Positions 1 through 8,320 of a stretch of DNA of 64,000 nt are shown piece after piece. Source of the stretch: Microbacterium helvum (lineage in GTDB: Bacteria; Actinomycetota; Actinomycetes; Actinomycetales; Microbacteriaceae); NCBI RefSeq assembly GCF_014779795.1, contig NZ_JACXZS010000002.1, positions 62,001 through 126,000 of the forward strand, read 5' to 3'. The notes below the pieces were generated by a model. That model was not told where the DNA came from. It ran no database searches and worked only from the letters and a program-made list of their open reading frames with translations. A program made the position numbers and the translations under genes. Each line of letters opens with the position of its first letter. The first letter of the stretch is position 1.

Positions 1-10
1 AATTCTTTAT

Positions 11-25
11 ACCTCTACTAGAGGT
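11..25. promoter_or_regulatory. 15-bp inverted repeat upstream of ftsZ
   Basis: The bases ACCTCTA, a single C, then TAGAGGT form a perfect inverted repeat 28 nt before the ftsZ start. A TTATAC string (8-13) overlapping its left edge could serve as a -10 box. This is either an operator for the ftsZ promoter or a short hairpin after the upstream gene, which lies outside the window. Confidence 0.4.
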
Positions 26-52
26 TGAAGGTTTACAAGCCAGGGGGCCGGC

Positions 53-1204
53 ATGAGCCAGAACCAGAACTACCTCGCCGTGATCAAGGTCGTCGGCGTC
101 GGCGGCGGCGGCGTCAACGCGGTCAACCGCATGATCGAGCTCGGGCTGCGCGGCGTCGAGTTCATCGCCATCAACACCGATGCCCAGGCGCTGCTCATGA
201 GCGACGCCGACGTCAAGCTCGACGTCGGGCGTGAGCTCACCCGCGGACTCGGCGCCGGCGCCGACCCCGAGGTCGGCCGCCGGGCGGCAGAGGACCACGC
301 CGAAGAGATCGAAGAGGCGCTGCGCGGCGCCGACATGGTCTTCGTCACGGCGGGCGAGGGCGGCGGAACCGGCACGGGCGGCGCGCCCGTGGTCGCCAAG
401 ATCGCGAAGTCGATAGGAGCACTCACGATCGGTGTCGTGACGAAGCCCTTCTCTTTCGAGGGGCGCCGTCGCCAGCAGCAGGCGGAGTCCGGCGTCGCCC
501 GTCTCAAGGAAGAAGTCGACACCCTCATCGTGGTGCCGAACGACCGTCTGCTGGAGATCAGCGACCGCGGCATCTCGATGATCGAGGCGTTCGCGACCGC
601 CGACCAGGTGCTCCTCGCCGGTGTCCAGGGCATCACCGACCTCATCACGACGCCGGGTCTCATCAACCTCGACTTCGCCGACGTCAAGTCGGTCATGCAG
701 GGAGCGGGGTCGGCCCTCATGGGCATCGGCTCGGCACGGGGAGCCGATCGCGCCATCAAGGCCGCCGAGCTCGCCGTCGAGTCGCCGCTGCTCGAGGCGT
801 CGATCGAGGGCGCGCACGGCGTGCTGCTGTCGATCCAGGGTGGGTCGAACCTCGGCATCTTCGAGATCAACGACGCCGCGCAGCTGGTCAAAGAGGCGGC
901 GCACCCCGAGGCGAACATCATCTTCGGCACGGTCATCGACGACACCCTCGGCGACGAGGTGCGCGTCACGGTCATCGCGGCGGGCTTCGACGGCGGCGAG
1001 CCGCAGGCCCGCATCGAGCCGATGACGGCCGCGCGCGTCGTGTCGACGCCCGCGCTGCCGGTGACGCCCGCCGAAGAGGCCGCCAAGGACCGTGACGTCG
1101 TCGAGCAGTCGGCGGTGCCGGTGAGCGTGGGCGCCGTCACCGAGTCGTCGTACGAGTCGGCGTTCAGCGACGACGACCTCGACATCCCCGACTTCCTGAA
1201 GTAA
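53..1204 (+). CDS. ftsZ: cell division protein FtsZ
   Basis: Tubulin-like GTPase that polymerises into the cytokinetic ring at midcell. The 383-residue product has the N-terminal nucleotide-binding glycine run ([12 protein letters not shown], about residues 14-25) and the tubulin signature GGGTGTGG at 103-110. It then has the usual acidic, Ala/Val-rich variable linker and ends in the conserved C-terminal peptide [11 protein letters not shown], the docking site for SepF in actinobacteria. The ATG is preceded by AGGGGG. The next gene starts directly after the stop codon, and sepF, encoding the FtsZ anchor, lies two genes downstream. Length and domain content are normal for the family. Confidence 0.98.
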   Translation: MSQNQNYLAVIKVVGVGGGGVNAVNRMIELGLRGVEFIAINTDAQALLMSDADVKLDVGRELTRGLGAGADPEVGRRAAEDHAEEIEEALRGADMVFVTAGEGGGTGTGGAPVVAKIAKSIGALTIGVVTKPFSFEGRRRQQQAESGVARLKEEVDTLIVVPNDRLLEISDRGISMIEAFATADQVLLAGVQGITDLITTPGLINLDFADVKSVMQGAGSALMGIGSARGADRAIKAAELAVESPLLEASIEGAHGVLLSIQGGSNLGIFEINDAAQLVKEAAHPEANIIFGTVIDDTLGDEVRVTVIAAGFDGGEPQARIEPMTAARVVSTPALPVTPAEEAAKDRDVVEQSAVPVSVGAVTESSYESAFSDDDLDIPDFLK

Positions 1205-1888
1205 GTGTCGCTCGCAGACCGCCTCGCGGAGGTGGACGGGCGGATCGCGGATGCCGCACACGCGGCCGGCCGCGATCCGTCCGAGCTCACCCGCATCGTG
1301 GTGACGAAGTTCCACCCGGCCTCGCTCGTCGACGAGCTCTACGGTCTCGGCGTGCGCGATGTGGGCGAGAACCGGCAGCAGGAGCTCAGCCGCAAGGTCG
1401 TCGAGGTCGGCGACCGCGATGGCCTGACGTGGCACTTCATCGGCCAGGCGCAGACCAACAAGGCGCGCGCCATCAGGGCGGCGGCAGCGGTCGTGCACTC
1501 GCTCGACCGCGCGCGGCTCGCCGACGCGCTGCACGCCGCCGCCGAGCCCGGACGACCCGTGCTCGACGTGCTGCTGCAGGTCAACCTCACCGACGATCCC
1601 GGTCGTGGCGGCGTGGCGCCCTACGACCTCGTCGCCCTCGCCGAGCACACGGCGGAGCTGCCCTCGCTGCGGGTGAGGGGCGTGATGGCCGTCGCTCCGC
1701 TCGACGAGCCGCCGGCCCCGGCTTTCGCCCGGCTGCGGGCGCTCTCGGACGCGCTGCGCACCGTCGTGCCCGACGCCGACTGGATCTCGGCGGGGATGAC
1801 CGCCGACTTCGCGGAGGCGATCGCGGCAGGCGCGACACACCTACGCATCGGGTCGGCAATCACCGGCCCCCGGCCACAACGCGGTTAA
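1205..1888 (+). CDS. YggS family pyridoxal phosphate homeostasis protein
   Basis: PLP-binding, non-catalytic TIM-barrel protein of the YggS/PLPBP family, which helps control free vitamin B6 and amino-acid pools. The 227-residue product has the expected motif VVTKFHPAS with the PLP lysine at K35, followed by [18 protein letters not shown], and a C-terminal LRIGSAITG phosphate-binding segment. The GTG start abuts the ftsZ stop with no spacer, so translation is probably coupled. A yggS gene between ftsZ and sepF is a standard arrangement in actinobacteria and firmicutes. Confidence 0.93.
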   Translation: MSLADRLAEVDGRIADAAHAAGRDPSELTRIVVTKFHPASLVDELYGLGVRDVGENRQQELSRKVVEVGDRDGLTWHFIGQAQTNKARAIRAAAAVVHSLDRARLADALHAAAEPGRPVLDVLLQVNLTDDPGRGGVAPYDLVALAEHTAELPSLRVRGVMAVAPLDEPPAPAFARLRALSDALRTVVPDADWISAGMTADFAEAIAAGATHLRIGSAITGPRPQRG

Positions 1889-1920
1889 CCTCGGAACAGA
1901 TGAGCACTACGGAGGATGCG

Positions 1921-2385
1921 ATGTCGAACCCGCTCAAGAAGACCATGGTGTACCTGGGCCTCGCCGACGAGGAAGAGGTCTACGAAGAGCCGGCACCGCA
2001 GCCGCGTGCCCGCACCTCCGAGAAGGTCGTAGAGAAGGCGGCAGCCCCCGTGACCCCGATCCATCGCCCCACCGTCGTCCGCCAGCCCGCGCCGGCGGCC
2101 ATCAACGAGATCCTGACCGTCCACCCCAAGCAGTACCGCGACGCCCAGGTCATCGCCGAGAACTTCCGTGACGGCATCCCCGTCATCATCAATCTGTCGC
2201 AGATGAGCGACGCCGACGCGCGACGTCTGATCGACTTCGCGAGCGGCCTGTCCCTCGGCCTGTACGGACGCATCGAGCGGGTCACCAGCAAGGTCTTCCT
2301 ACTGTCGCCCGAGAACGTCGCCGTGTCGGGTGACGGCGCCGTCGCACAGGCGGATCCGGACTCGGTTCCGTTCTCGCAGCCGTAA
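1921..2385 (+). CDS. sepF: cell division protein SepF
   Basis: Membrane anchor for FtsZ. The 154-residue product starts with an amphipathic segment ([14 protein letters not shown]) suited to membrane binding. A Pro/Ala-rich linker of about 50 residues follows, then the compact C-terminal SepF fold containing [16 protein letters not shown] and [13 protein letters not shown] chose the ATG at 1921 because GGAGG (1911-1915) sits five bases upstream; an in-frame ATG at 1900 would add seven residues. In actinobacteria, which lack FtsA and ZipA, SepF is the essential tether, consistent with its place beside ftsZ. Confidence 0.95.
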   Translation: MSNPLKKTMVYLGLADEEEVYEEPAPQPRARTSEKVVEKAAAPVTPIHRPTVVRQPAPAAINEILTVHPKQYRDAQVIAENFRDGIPVIINLSQMSDADARRLIDFASGLSLGLYGRIERVTSKVFLLSPENVAVSGDGAVAQADPDSVPFSQP

Positions 2386-2388
2386 TCT
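2383..2388 (+). promoter_or_regulatory. -10 box (TAATCT) of yggT, overlapping the sepF stop codon
   Basis: TAATCT includes the TAA stop of sepF and ends six bases before the yggT GTG, the spacing expected if transcription starts at the first base of the start codon. Confidence 0.45.
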
Positions 2389-2394
2389 GGCTAC

Positions 2395-2694
2395 GTGGCA
2401 GTCGTCTCACTCATCGCAGCGATCCTCAACCTCGCGCTGCTCCTGTACGTCTTCGTTCTGCTCGCGCGGCTGATCCTCGACTGGATCCCGTTCTTCAACC
2501 GCGAATGGCGCCCGCACGGAGCGGGCCTCGTCGCCGCCGAGATCGTCTACACCGTCACCGACCCGCCCATCAAGCTGTTCCGCCGGTTCATCCCGCCGCT
2601 GCGGATCGGGGCGATCGCGATCGACTTCGGGTTCGCCCTGACGATGCTCCTGTGCTTCGTGCTGCTGAGCATCACGCGCGCCCTGGCGGGCTGA
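2395..2694 (+). CDS. YggT family membrane protein
   Basis: Small integral membrane protein of 99 residues with two hydrophobic segments (about 1-25 and 70-95) around a conserved polar loop (FNREWRP, VTDPPIKLFRRFIPP) diagnostic of the YggT family. The biochemical role is not established; the family is genetically linked to cell division and to osmotic or potassium homeostasis. It starts at GTG without a Shine-Dalgarno sequence, nine bases after sepF. Confidence 0.9.
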   Translation: MAVVSLIAAILNLALLLYVFVLLARLILDWIPFFNREWRPHGAGLVAAEIVYTVTDPPIKLFRRFIPPLRIGAIAIDFGFALTMLLCFVLLSITRALAG

Positions 2695-2734
2695 TCGGAT
2701 CGCGTCGCCGGGAGTCTTCCGGGAGTCCGTGTCC

Positions 2735-2764
2735 TTCGACACTCTCAGAACCCGCGGCTATGCT
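2735..2764 (+). promoter_or_regulatory. probable divIVA promoter
   Basis: A -35-like TTCGAC (2735-2740) and a -10-like TATGCT (2759-2764) are separated by 18 bases, about 70 nt upstream of the divIVA ATG. This implies divIVA can be transcribed independently of ftsZ. Confidence 0.5.
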
Positions 2765-2835
2765 TTGCTGATACGAACGGCCGCCGACCGGCGGTCGCAC
2801 CGACATCGGCCCAGACGCTCGAAAGAGGAATCACC

Positions 2836-3417
2836 ATGGCTTTGTCCCCCGATGACGTCGTCACCAAGCAGTTCCAGCACGTCCGCTTCAAGGAGGGCTT
2901 CGACCCGGACGAGGTGGACGACTTCCTGGACGAGATCGTCGTCGAGTGGCGCAAGGCCCTCGCCGAGAACGAGGAACTGAAGGCCAAGCTGGCCGCGTAC
3001 GAGTCGGGTGCCGCCGCTCCGGCCAAGGCGGCAGAGCCCGCTCCGGCCCCCGCCCCCGTCGTCGAGGCGGCACCGGTCGCCGGCGCCGCGCCCGCTGCGA
3101 GCGCAGGCATCATCGAGCTCGCCCAGCGTCTGCACGACGAGCACGTCGCCGAGGGAATCGCCCAGCGCGACCAGCTCATCGCCGAGGCCAAGTCGCAGGC
3201 CGCGAGCATCGTCTCGGACGCCGAGACCCGCGGCCGCGAAGAGCTCGCCAAGCTCGACCGCGAGCGCGCCGGCCTCGAGAGCAAGATCACCGAGCTCCGC
3301 AACTTCGAGCGCGACTACCGCGCTCAGCTGCGCAGCTACATCGAGGGCAAGCTGCGCGACCTCGAGACCACGGCGACGACGTCCGGCGCTCAGCCGGTCT
3401 CGTCGCTGGGCCTCTAA
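2836..3417 (+). CDS. divIVA: DivIVA/Wag31 polar growth scaffold
   Basis: Coiled-coil protein that marks curved membrane at poles and septa and recruits envelope synthesis. The conserved N-terminal domain (about 1-50, with FKEGFDPDEVDDFLDE) is followed by an Ala/Pro-rich low-complexity linker (about 55-93) and a long heptad-rich coiled coil (about 93-180). The 193-residue length is on the short side for Wag31-like proteins. AAAGAGGA provides a good ribosome-binding site. Position after sepF-yggT and before lspA is the conserved actinobacterial order. Confidence 0.95.
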   Translation: MALSPDDVVTKQFQHVRFKEGFDPDEVDDFLDEIVVEWRKALAENEELKAKLAAYESGAAAPAKAAEPAPAPAPVVEAAPVAGAAPAASAGIIELAQRLHDEHVAEGIAQRDQLIAEAKSQAASIVSDAETRGREELAKLDRERAGLESKITELRNFERDYRAQLRSYIEGKLRDLETTATTSGAQPVSSLGL

Positions 3418-3420
3418 CCC

Positions 3421-4017
3421 TTGTCGGGCCGAGCACCCCTTCGTCCGGCGGCGGCCGGCACCCTCATCGCGATCCTCGCGCTGACGGTGCTGGCCGCCGA
3501 CCAGTTGGCGAAGCACTTCGCTCTCGAGAACCTTCCGTACCAGGAGCCGGTGCACGTCATCGGCGACTTCCTGATCTTCTATCTGACGCGCAACTCCGGT
3601 GCCGCGTTCTCCCTCGGCGCCGACGCCACGTGGATCTTCACGATCGCGCTGTCGGCCGTCGCGATCGTGATCGTGTGGCTCGCCGCGACCCGCGTGCGCT
3701 CCCGGCTGTGGGCCGTCGCCCTCGGCCTGCTGCTCGGCGGTGTGCTGGGCAACCTCGGCGACCGGCTGTTCCGCGACCCCGGCTTCGGCATCGGCCACGT
3801 GGTCGACTTCATCGACACCCCGTGGATGTGGTTCATCCCCGGCCTGCCGGGCGGCATCTACAACATCGCCGACATGTTCATCGTGTCGATGATGATCGGC
3901 GTCGCGATCCTGGTGCTGGTGGGCCTGCACTTCGACGGCTCGCGTGACAAGCGCCAGGCCATCGAGGAAGTGGATGCTGAGGCATCCGATTCTCCGTCGG
4001 TCACACCGGAGGACTGA
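3421..4017 (+). CDS. lspA: lipoprotein signal peptidase (signal peptidase II)
   Basis: Membrane aspartyl protease that removes signal peptides from diacylglyceryl-modified prolipoproteins; a candidate substrate in this window is CtaC, which has an LAGC lipobox. The 198-residue protein has four hydrophobic segments and the family motifs NSGAAFS (58-64), NLGDR with catalytic D114, and YNIAD with catalytic D151. The start is a TTG three bases after the divIVA stop with no clear Shine-Dalgarno sequence; translational coupling is likely. The charged tail (DEASDSP region) is variable in the family. Confidence 0.95.
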   Translation: MSGRAPLRPAAAGTLIAILALTVLAADQLAKHFALENLPYQEPVHVIGDFLIFYLTRNSGAAFSLGADATWIFTIALSAVAIVIVWLAATRVRSRLWAVALGLLLGGVLGNLGDRLFRDPGFGIGHVVDFIDTPWMWFIPGLPGGIYNIADMFIVSMMIGVAILVLVGLHFDGSRDKRQAIEEVDAEASDSPSVTPED

Positions 4018-4018
4018 C

Positions 4019-4939
4019 GTGGAATCGCGCAGCCTTCCCGTCCCGGACGGGCTCGACGGCACGCGGGTCGATGCCGCGCTGGCGAAGATGCTCGGCTTCT
4101 CGCGCACCTTCGCGGCGGAGGTCGCCGAGGCCGGCGGCGTCTCGATGGACGGGCGCACGCTCGCGAAGTCCGACAAGCTGCGCGGCGGCGCGTGGCTCGA
4201 CGTGTCGTGGGCGCCGAAGGAGGAGCCTCGCATCGTTCCCGTCGAGGTCCCCGAGCTCGGCATCGCGTACGACGACGACGACATCGTGGTGGTCGACAAG
4301 CCCTCCGGCGTCGCGGCCCACCCGTCTCTGGGGTGGGAGGGGCCGACGGTGCTCGGAGCGCTCGCGGCCGCCGGTTATCGCATCGCGACGACCGGTGCAG
4401 CGGAGCGCCAGGGCGTCGTGCACCGGCTCGACGTCGGCACGAGCGGACTCATGGTGGTCGCGAAGACCGAGCGCGCGTACGTCGCGCTCAAGCGTGCGTT
4501 CAAGGAGCGCGAGGTCGAGAAGATCTACCACGCCGTCGTGCAGGGCCACCCCGACCCGCTCGTCGGGACCATCGACGCGCCGATCGGCCGTCACCCCTCG
4601 CACTCGTGGAAGTTCGCCGTCACCCCGGACGGCAAGGACTCGGTCACGCACTACGAGACGCTCGAGGCGTTCCCGGGCGCGTCGCTGCTGGAGATCCACC
4701 TCGAGACGGGGCGCACGCACCAGATCCGCGTGCACATGGCTGCGCACCGTCACCCGTGCGTGGGCGACCCGCTCTATGGCGGCGACCCGACCCTCTCGGC
4801 CCGCCTCGGGCTCACGCGGCAGTGGCTGCACGCTCACGAGCTCTCGTTCGCCCACCCGACGACGGGGGACTGGGTGACCTTCACGTCGGACTACCCGGCA
4901 GACCTCGCCCACGCGCTCGAGGTGCTGCGCGGCGACTGA
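4019..4939 (+). CDS. RluA/RluD family pseudouridine synthase
   Basis: Isomerises uridine to pseudouridine in structured RNA, probably 23S rRNA. The 306-residue product has an N-terminal S4-like RNA-binding domain (about 1-65) and the catalytic domain with [12 protein letters not shown] (92-102), the active-site motif [10 protein letters not shown] (D138) and GRTHQIRVH. The GTG at 4019 is preferred because GGAGG at 4008-4012 lies six bases upstream. The ribosome-binding site sits inside the end of lspA, so the two genes are likely co-translated. The exact modified uridine cannot be read from sequence. Confidence 0.93.
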   Translation: MESRSLPVPDGLDGTRVDAALAKMLGFSRTFAAEVAEAGGVSMDGRTLAKSDKLRGGAWLDVSWAPKEEPRIVPVEVPELGIAYDDDDIVVVDKPSGVAAHPSLGWEGPTVLGALAAAGYRIATTGAAERQGVVHRLDVGTSGLMVVAKTERAYVALKRAFKEREVEKIYHAVVQGHPDPLVGTIDAPIGRHPSHSWKFAVTPDGKDSVTHYETLEAFPGASLLEIHLETGRTHQIRVHMAAHRHPCVGDPLYGGDPTLSARLGLTRQWLHAHELSFAHPTTGDWVTFTSDYPADLAHALEVLRGD

Positions 4940-4960
4940 CCGTCGCGCCGGCGGACGCTG

Positions 4961-5434
4961 TCAGCGGCCGCCCTCGAACCGCGCTCCGCCGTCGGCGCGC
5001 GCGTACCCGATGCGGCGGTACATGTCGGACAGTTCCAGGGGCGGCAGGTCGTCCAGGTCGTACCAGCCCACCTCGGTCATCTCGCCGTCGACCGGCCGCG
5101 GCTCGCCCGAGACCCACCGGCAGCGGAACACGAGGTCGAGGTAGTCGACCTCGTCGCCGTGCGGGTACACGACCCGCGGCAGCTGGTGCACCCAGGCGAG
5201 CCGCTCGACCGTGCAGACGACACCCGCCTCTTCGAGCGTCTCGCGCACCGCGGCGTCGGCGGGCTCCTCGCCGGGATCGACGATGCCGGTGATGGGGGTG
5301 AGCGCGCCGTTGTCGCTGCGGCGGCCGAGCAGCACCTGCTCGCCGCGCAGCACGACGGCGGTCGCGCCGACGAGCGGCAATGCGGCGGTGCCGACGTGGC
5401 GGCGCAGCTCGAGGACGAAGTCGGGGGTCGGCAT
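4961..5434 (-). CDS. Nudix hydrolase
   Basis: Hydrolyses a nucleoside diphosphate linked to another moiety; the substrate is unknown. The 157-residue product has a complete Nudix box, beginning GIVDPGEEP and ending in the REXXEEXG core RETLEEAG. The remaining sequence (YLDLVFRCRW, WYDLDDLPPL) resembles actinobacterial ADP-ribose or 8-oxo-dGTP-type Nudix proteins. I prefer the ATG at 5434 over the GTG at 5440 because a TAGGCT -10 box ends exactly six bases before 5434. It is convergent with the upstream pseudouridine synthase gene and divergent from the GNAT gene. Confidence 0.88.
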   Translation of the reverse strand: MPTPDFVLELRRHVGTAALPLVGATAVVLRGEQVLLGRRSDNGALTPITGIVDPGEEPADAAVRETLEEAGVVCTVERLAWVHQLPRVVYPHGDEVDYLDLVFRCRWVSGEPRPVDGEMTEVGWYDLDDLPPLELSDMYRRIGYARADGGARFEGGR

Positions 5435-5440
5435 GGGCAC

Positions 5441-5446
5441 AGCCTA
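5441..5446 (-). promoter_or_regulatory. -10 box (TAGGCT) for the Nudix gene
   Basis: Read on the minus strand, TAGGCT ends six bases before the ATG at 5434. It decides the start codon and implies a leaderless mRNA. Confidence 0.5.
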
Positions 5447-5470
5447 AGCGCCGATGTCGGATGCCGCGGC

Positions 5471-5476
5471 CATAGT
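5471..5476 (+). promoter_or_regulatory. -10 box (CATAGT) for the GNAT gene
   Basis: CATAGT ends six bases before the ATG at 5483. The region 5447-5470 between the two divergent boxes contains a GGATGCC motif (5459-5465). Confidence 0.4.
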
Positions 5477-5482
5477 GGACGC

Positions 5483-6052
5483 ATGACGATCGAGGTGAGA
5501 CCCGCCACGGTGTTCGACGACGTGGCCGCCGTGATCGGGCCGAAGAACCCGCAATCCAGCGTGTGCTTCTGCCTGAGCTACCGGATCCCGTCGAAAGAGG
5601 CGAACGCGCTGCGCGGACCAGACCGTGCCGACCGGGTGCGACGGCTGATGGACGAAGAGGGGCCGATCGGCGTCCTCGCCTACGACGGCGACGAGCCGGT
5701 CGGCTGGGCCGCGGTCGCACCGCGCACGAGGACGCACTTCGCCACGTTCCGCAAGATCCCGCACGTCGACGACCAGGACGTGTGGTCGCTGTGGTGCTTC
5801 CGCGTGCGGCCGGGGCATCGCAAGAAGGGGGTGATGCACGCCCTCATCGACGGCGCCGTCGAGTTCGCGCGCGAGCAGGGTGCGCCCGCGATCGAGGGTT
5901 ACCCCGTCGACAACGACGGCGCGCCCGTGAACCAGACGATGGCATACGTGGGCACGAGACGTCTGTTCGAGCAGGCCGGCTTCACCAAGGCGGTCGACAC
6001 GTCGTCGGTGCTGGCCGGCTTCACACGTGTGCTCATGCGGCGCGAGCTCTAG
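5483..6052 (+). CDS. GNAT family N-acetyltransferase
   Basis: Acetyl-CoA dependent acyltransferase of unknown substrate, 189 residues. The acetyl-CoA pyrophosphate-binding loop appears as RPGHRKKGVM in the middle of the protein, followed by the helix MHALIDGAVEFA and a C-terminal LFEQAGFTKA. The N-terminal region with CFCLSYRIP and a late VLAGFTRVLMRREL resemble a subgroup common in actinobacteria. No Shine-Dalgarno sequence precedes the ATG. Its TAG stop is part of the promoter of the next gene. Confidence 0.85.
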   Translation: MTIEVRPATVFDDVAAVIGPKNPQSSVCFCLSYRIPSKEANALRGPDRADRVRRLMDEEGPIGVLAYDGDEPVGWAAVAPRTRTHFATFRKIPHVDDQDVWSLWCFRVRPGHRKKGVMHALIDGAVEFAREQGAPAIEGYPVDNDGAPVNQTMAYVGTRRLFEQAGFTKAVDTSSVLAGFTRVLMRREL

Positions 6053-6055
6053 CGT
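6050..6055 (+). promoter_or_regulatory. -10 box (TAGCGT) containing the GNAT stop codon
   Basis: TAGCGT uses the TAG stop of the GNAT gene as its first three bases and ends six bases before the GTG of the DinB-like gene. Confidence 0.45.
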
Positions 6056-6061
6056 GGACGC

Positions 6062-6511
6062 GTGAACGAGCTCCTCCGTCGCCGCCTCGAGCGCGCGAAC
6101 ACCCTCTACCTCGACTTCCTCGACACGATCCCCGCCGAGCATCTCGGCTCGCGTCTGCCCGGGCTGCCCTCCGACACCGTCGGCCATCAGCTGTGGTGCG
6201 TGCTCGGTGCCCGCGAGAGCTTCCCCAAGGCCGCGCGGGCAGGGGAGTGGCAGGGATTCTCGAGTCCGATCGAGCGGGACGGATCGTCGGATGCCGCGAC
6301 CGTGCGCGCCGCCTTCGTCCAGACCGCCGCAGACATCGACGAGTGGGTGACGGGCATCGACGTCGCCGACGAGGATTCGCTGCGGTACGTCCTCGCGCTG
6401 CTGGAGCACGAGACCATGCACCAGGGGCAGCTCATCCGCTATCTGTACGGGCTCGGCATCGACCGCCCGCACACGTGGCAGCAGCAGTACGCGCTCGACG
6501 AAGAGTTCTGA
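6062..6511 (+). CDS. DinB family protein
   Basis: Four-helix-bundle protein of the DinB/YfiT-like superfamily, 149 residues. The members bind a metal with a His triad and include thiol-dependent transferases. The candidate metal ligands are visible: the His of VGHQLWC and the two of EHETMHQGQ. The Trp-rich segment GEWQGF and a C-terminal HTWQQQYALDEEF are also typical. Function is unassigned; a role in thiol-dependent detoxification is possible for actinobacteria, which use mycothiol. Start is GTG with no ribosome-binding site. Confidence 0.75.
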   Translation: MNELLRRRLERANTLYLDFLDTIPAEHLGSRLPGLPSDTVGHQLWCVLGARESFPKAARAGEWQGFSSPIERDGSSDAATVRAAFVQTAADIDEWVTGIDVADEDSLRYVLALLEHETMHQGQLIRYLYGLGIDRPHTWQQQYALDEEF

Positions 6512-6553
6512 GATCCCCGTGAACCGGAAGTGCGGCATCCGGCAATCCTTGAT

Positions 6554-7159
6554 GTGAGTACAGACAGCGACATCATCCGGCGCTCCGCCGACGACCCTGC
6601 CGCGTTCGCGGAGCTGTTCGAGCGGCACGCCCGCGTGATCGGCGGGTTCGCGGCACGCCGGGTGGGCAGTGACGCCGCGGAGGACGTGCTGAGCGAGACG
6701 ATGCTCATCGCGTTCCGGCGGCGTCGCGACTTCGACACGGCGTGGGAGTCGGCGAAGCCGTGGCTGCTCGGCATCGCGTCGCGGGTGATCAAGAAGCATC
6801 GCGCCGACGAGGCGCGTCAGTGGCGCTCGTTCGAGGCGTCGGCGTCGCGCGGAGAGCACTCCAGCGACGGTGCGCTGGACGCCGCCGCCGAGCGCGCCGA
6901 CGCGTCCGCCGCGGTGCGGGCGCTCGCGCCGCGCATCGCCGCACTGGCGGCGCGCGACCGCGAGACGCTGCTGCTGTACGCGTGGGCGGACCTCACGTAC
7001 GACGAGATCGCCGTGGCCCTCGGCATCCCCGTCGGCACGGTGAGGTCACGCCTGAACCGGGTGCGACGCAAGCTCGCACCGCCCGGATCGCACGCGTCCG
7101 TCCGGCTCACGTGGATTGCGAAGGAGGAGACCGATGGAGCTTATGGAACGAGTGCGTGA
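6554..7159 (+). CDS. ECF-type RNA polymerase sigma factor
   Basis: Extracytoplasmic-function sigma-70 protein of about 201 residues. Region 2 is seen as AFAELFERHARVIGGFAARRV...SETMLIAFRRR and region 4 as LYAWADLTYDEIAVAL with the helix-turn-helix GIPVGTVRSRLNRVRRKL. There is a short linker and no extra C-terminal domain. I place the start at GTG 6554; an in-frame GTG at 6530 would add eight residues, and neither has a convincing ribosome-binding site. It overlaps the next gene by 26 nt, so the two are co-expressed; in this arrangement the partner is usually membrane-bound and may act as the anti-sigma factor. Confidence 0.9.
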   Translation: MSTDSDIIRRSADDPAAFAELFERHARVIGGFAARRVGSDAAEDVLSETMLIAFRRRRDFDTAWESAKPWLLGIASRVIKKHRADEARQWRSFEASASRGEHSSDGALDAAAERADASAAVRALAPRIAALAARDRETLLLYAWADLTYDEIAVALGIPVGTVRSRLNRVRRKLAPPGSHASVRLTWIAKEETDGAYGTSA

Positions 7160-8219
7160 GATCGGGGCGGACGCCCCGGCAGTGCCGGACGCCGGTGTCG
7201 ACGCGGCGCGGATCGCGCTGCTGCGCGAGATCGCCCGCGAGGAGCGGGTGGATGCCGCCCCCCGGCGCCGCCGGACGGTCCGGTGGATCGGCGGGTCGGC
7301 GCTCGCCGGCGGGATGGCGGCGACGGCGCTCGTCGTGGGGCTGGTGATGGTGCCCGCGACGGCGCCGACGGCATCGGCGGCGGCCGTCGTCCTGGAGCAG
7401 GCGGCCGTCGCCACCATCCGGACAGCCGACACGCCCGTGCCGACGGGAAGTTACACGCGCATCGACACCGCGTTCACGTGGGCGGCGACATACGACACGG
7501 GAATGCCGGCGGGAGCGGAGTTCAACAGCGCGCTCCGCGAGGACGCGGACGCCGTGCTGCTGATCCAGGACGAGTCGAGCGTGTACGTGCCGTCCGACCC
7601 CGACGGCGAGTGGGTACGCGAGCGTGACCCGTACCGCGTGGCGGAGGCGTCGGGGCCGCTGTCGTCCGCGGCGGTCGAGGCGTGGGAGCGCGAGCGTGCG
7701 CCCGCGACCGCGGACCTCGCGGGCGTCACTCGCTACCCGGGCGGCGTCGTCGAGGGTGGGCGGGACGGCGACGCGGTCACGTACCATCTGGACGGCCGCG
7801 AGGCATTCGCGAACATGCCCTCCGATCCGGACGGCGTCGTCGCGTGGTTCGAGGACCGGTACGGCGCAGAAGGCGAGTCGGACGGCATCGCCCACTTCTT
7901 CGTCGAGACGCTGGGGGACCTGATGTCGTTCAACCTCGCTCCGGCCGACGCCCGGGCCGGCATGCTCCGCGCGTTCGCGTCGCTCCCCGGGGTGGAGGTG
8001 GTGACGACCGACGGCGAGCTCACGACGCTCGCCTACGAGCAGCCCTTCGAGGCCGGCCCCGCGCGCGTGGAGTTCGTGCTCGACACCGCGCGCGGCTACA
8101 TCGTTCAGGCGACGCACTGGGGCATGGGGGAGTACGACGAGCCCGTCGCCTTCGACGGCATGCCGAGCTGGCAGAGCCGGACGATCTCGACCGTCTCGGT
8201 CGTCGACTCCGCGCCCTGA
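7134..8219 (+). CDS. CU044_5270 family membrane protein, sigma-factor partner
   Basis: Protein of 361 residues with a cytoplasmic N-terminus of about 45 residues, one transmembrane segment (about 52-72) and a large extracytoplasmic domain. The start with MELMERVREIGADAP, the single anchor, and co-transcription with an ECF sigma factor match a family catalogued as CU044_5270. The Shine-Dalgarno sequence AAGGAGG (7121-7127) lies inside the sigma-factor gene. No classical zinc-binding anti-sigma motif (HXXXCXXC) is present, so an anti-sigma role is inference from context. Tandem hairpins follow the stop codon. Confidence 0.75.
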   Translation: MELMERVREIGADAPAVPDAGVDAARIALLREIAREERVDAAPRRRRTVRWIGGSALAGGMAATALVVGLVMVPATAPTASAAAVVLEQAAVATIRTADTPVPTGSYTRIDTAFTWAATYDTGMPAGAEFNSALREDADAVLLIQDESSVYVPSDPDGEWVRERDPYRVAEASGPLSSAAVEAWERERAPATADLAGVTRYPGGVVEGGRDGDAVTYHLDGREAFANMPSDPDGVVAWFEDRYGAEGESDGIAHFFVETLGDLMSFNLAPADARAGMLRAFASLPGVEVVTTDGELTTLAYEQPFEAGPARVEFVLDTARGYIVQATHWGMGEYDEPVAFDGMPSWQSRTISTVSVVDSAP

Positions 8220-8221
8220 CC

Positions 8222-8244
8222 TTCACCCTGAACTCGAGGGTGAA
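8222..8244 (+). terminator. hairpin after the sigma-factor operon
   Basis: TTCACCCT and AGGGTGAA form a perfect 8-bp stem around a 7-nt loop directly after the stop codon at 8219. Confidence 0.55.
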
Positions 8245-8254
8245 CCGACCTCGG

Positions 8255-8289
8255 CGGCCGGTCCCGCCGACACCCGGCGGGGCCGGCCG
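8255..8289 (+). terminator. GC-rich 15-bp hairpin before dnaE
   Basis: Arms 8255-8269 and 8275-8289 pair over 15 bp with one G-T wobble and a 5-nt loop (ACACC). No T-tract follows. With the preceding hairpin it forms a tandem terminator insulating dnaE. Confidence 0.55.
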
Positions 8290-8308
8290 CGGTGTCTGCG
8301 GTCGTCCG

Positions 8309-8314
8309 TAGACT
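8309..8314 (+). promoter_or_regulatory. -10 box (TAGACT) of dnaE
   Basis: TAGACT ends six bases before the dnaE GTG; no Shine-Dalgarno sequence is present, so the dnaE transcript is probably leaderless. Confidence 0.5.
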
Positions 8315-8320
8315 CGTTGC

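Noticed and set aside
70..1296. Long open frame on the minus strand opposite ftsZ
   Set aside because: Typical antisense shadow in GC-rich DNA; Ser/Arg-rich composition, no domain, and ftsZ covers the whole region.
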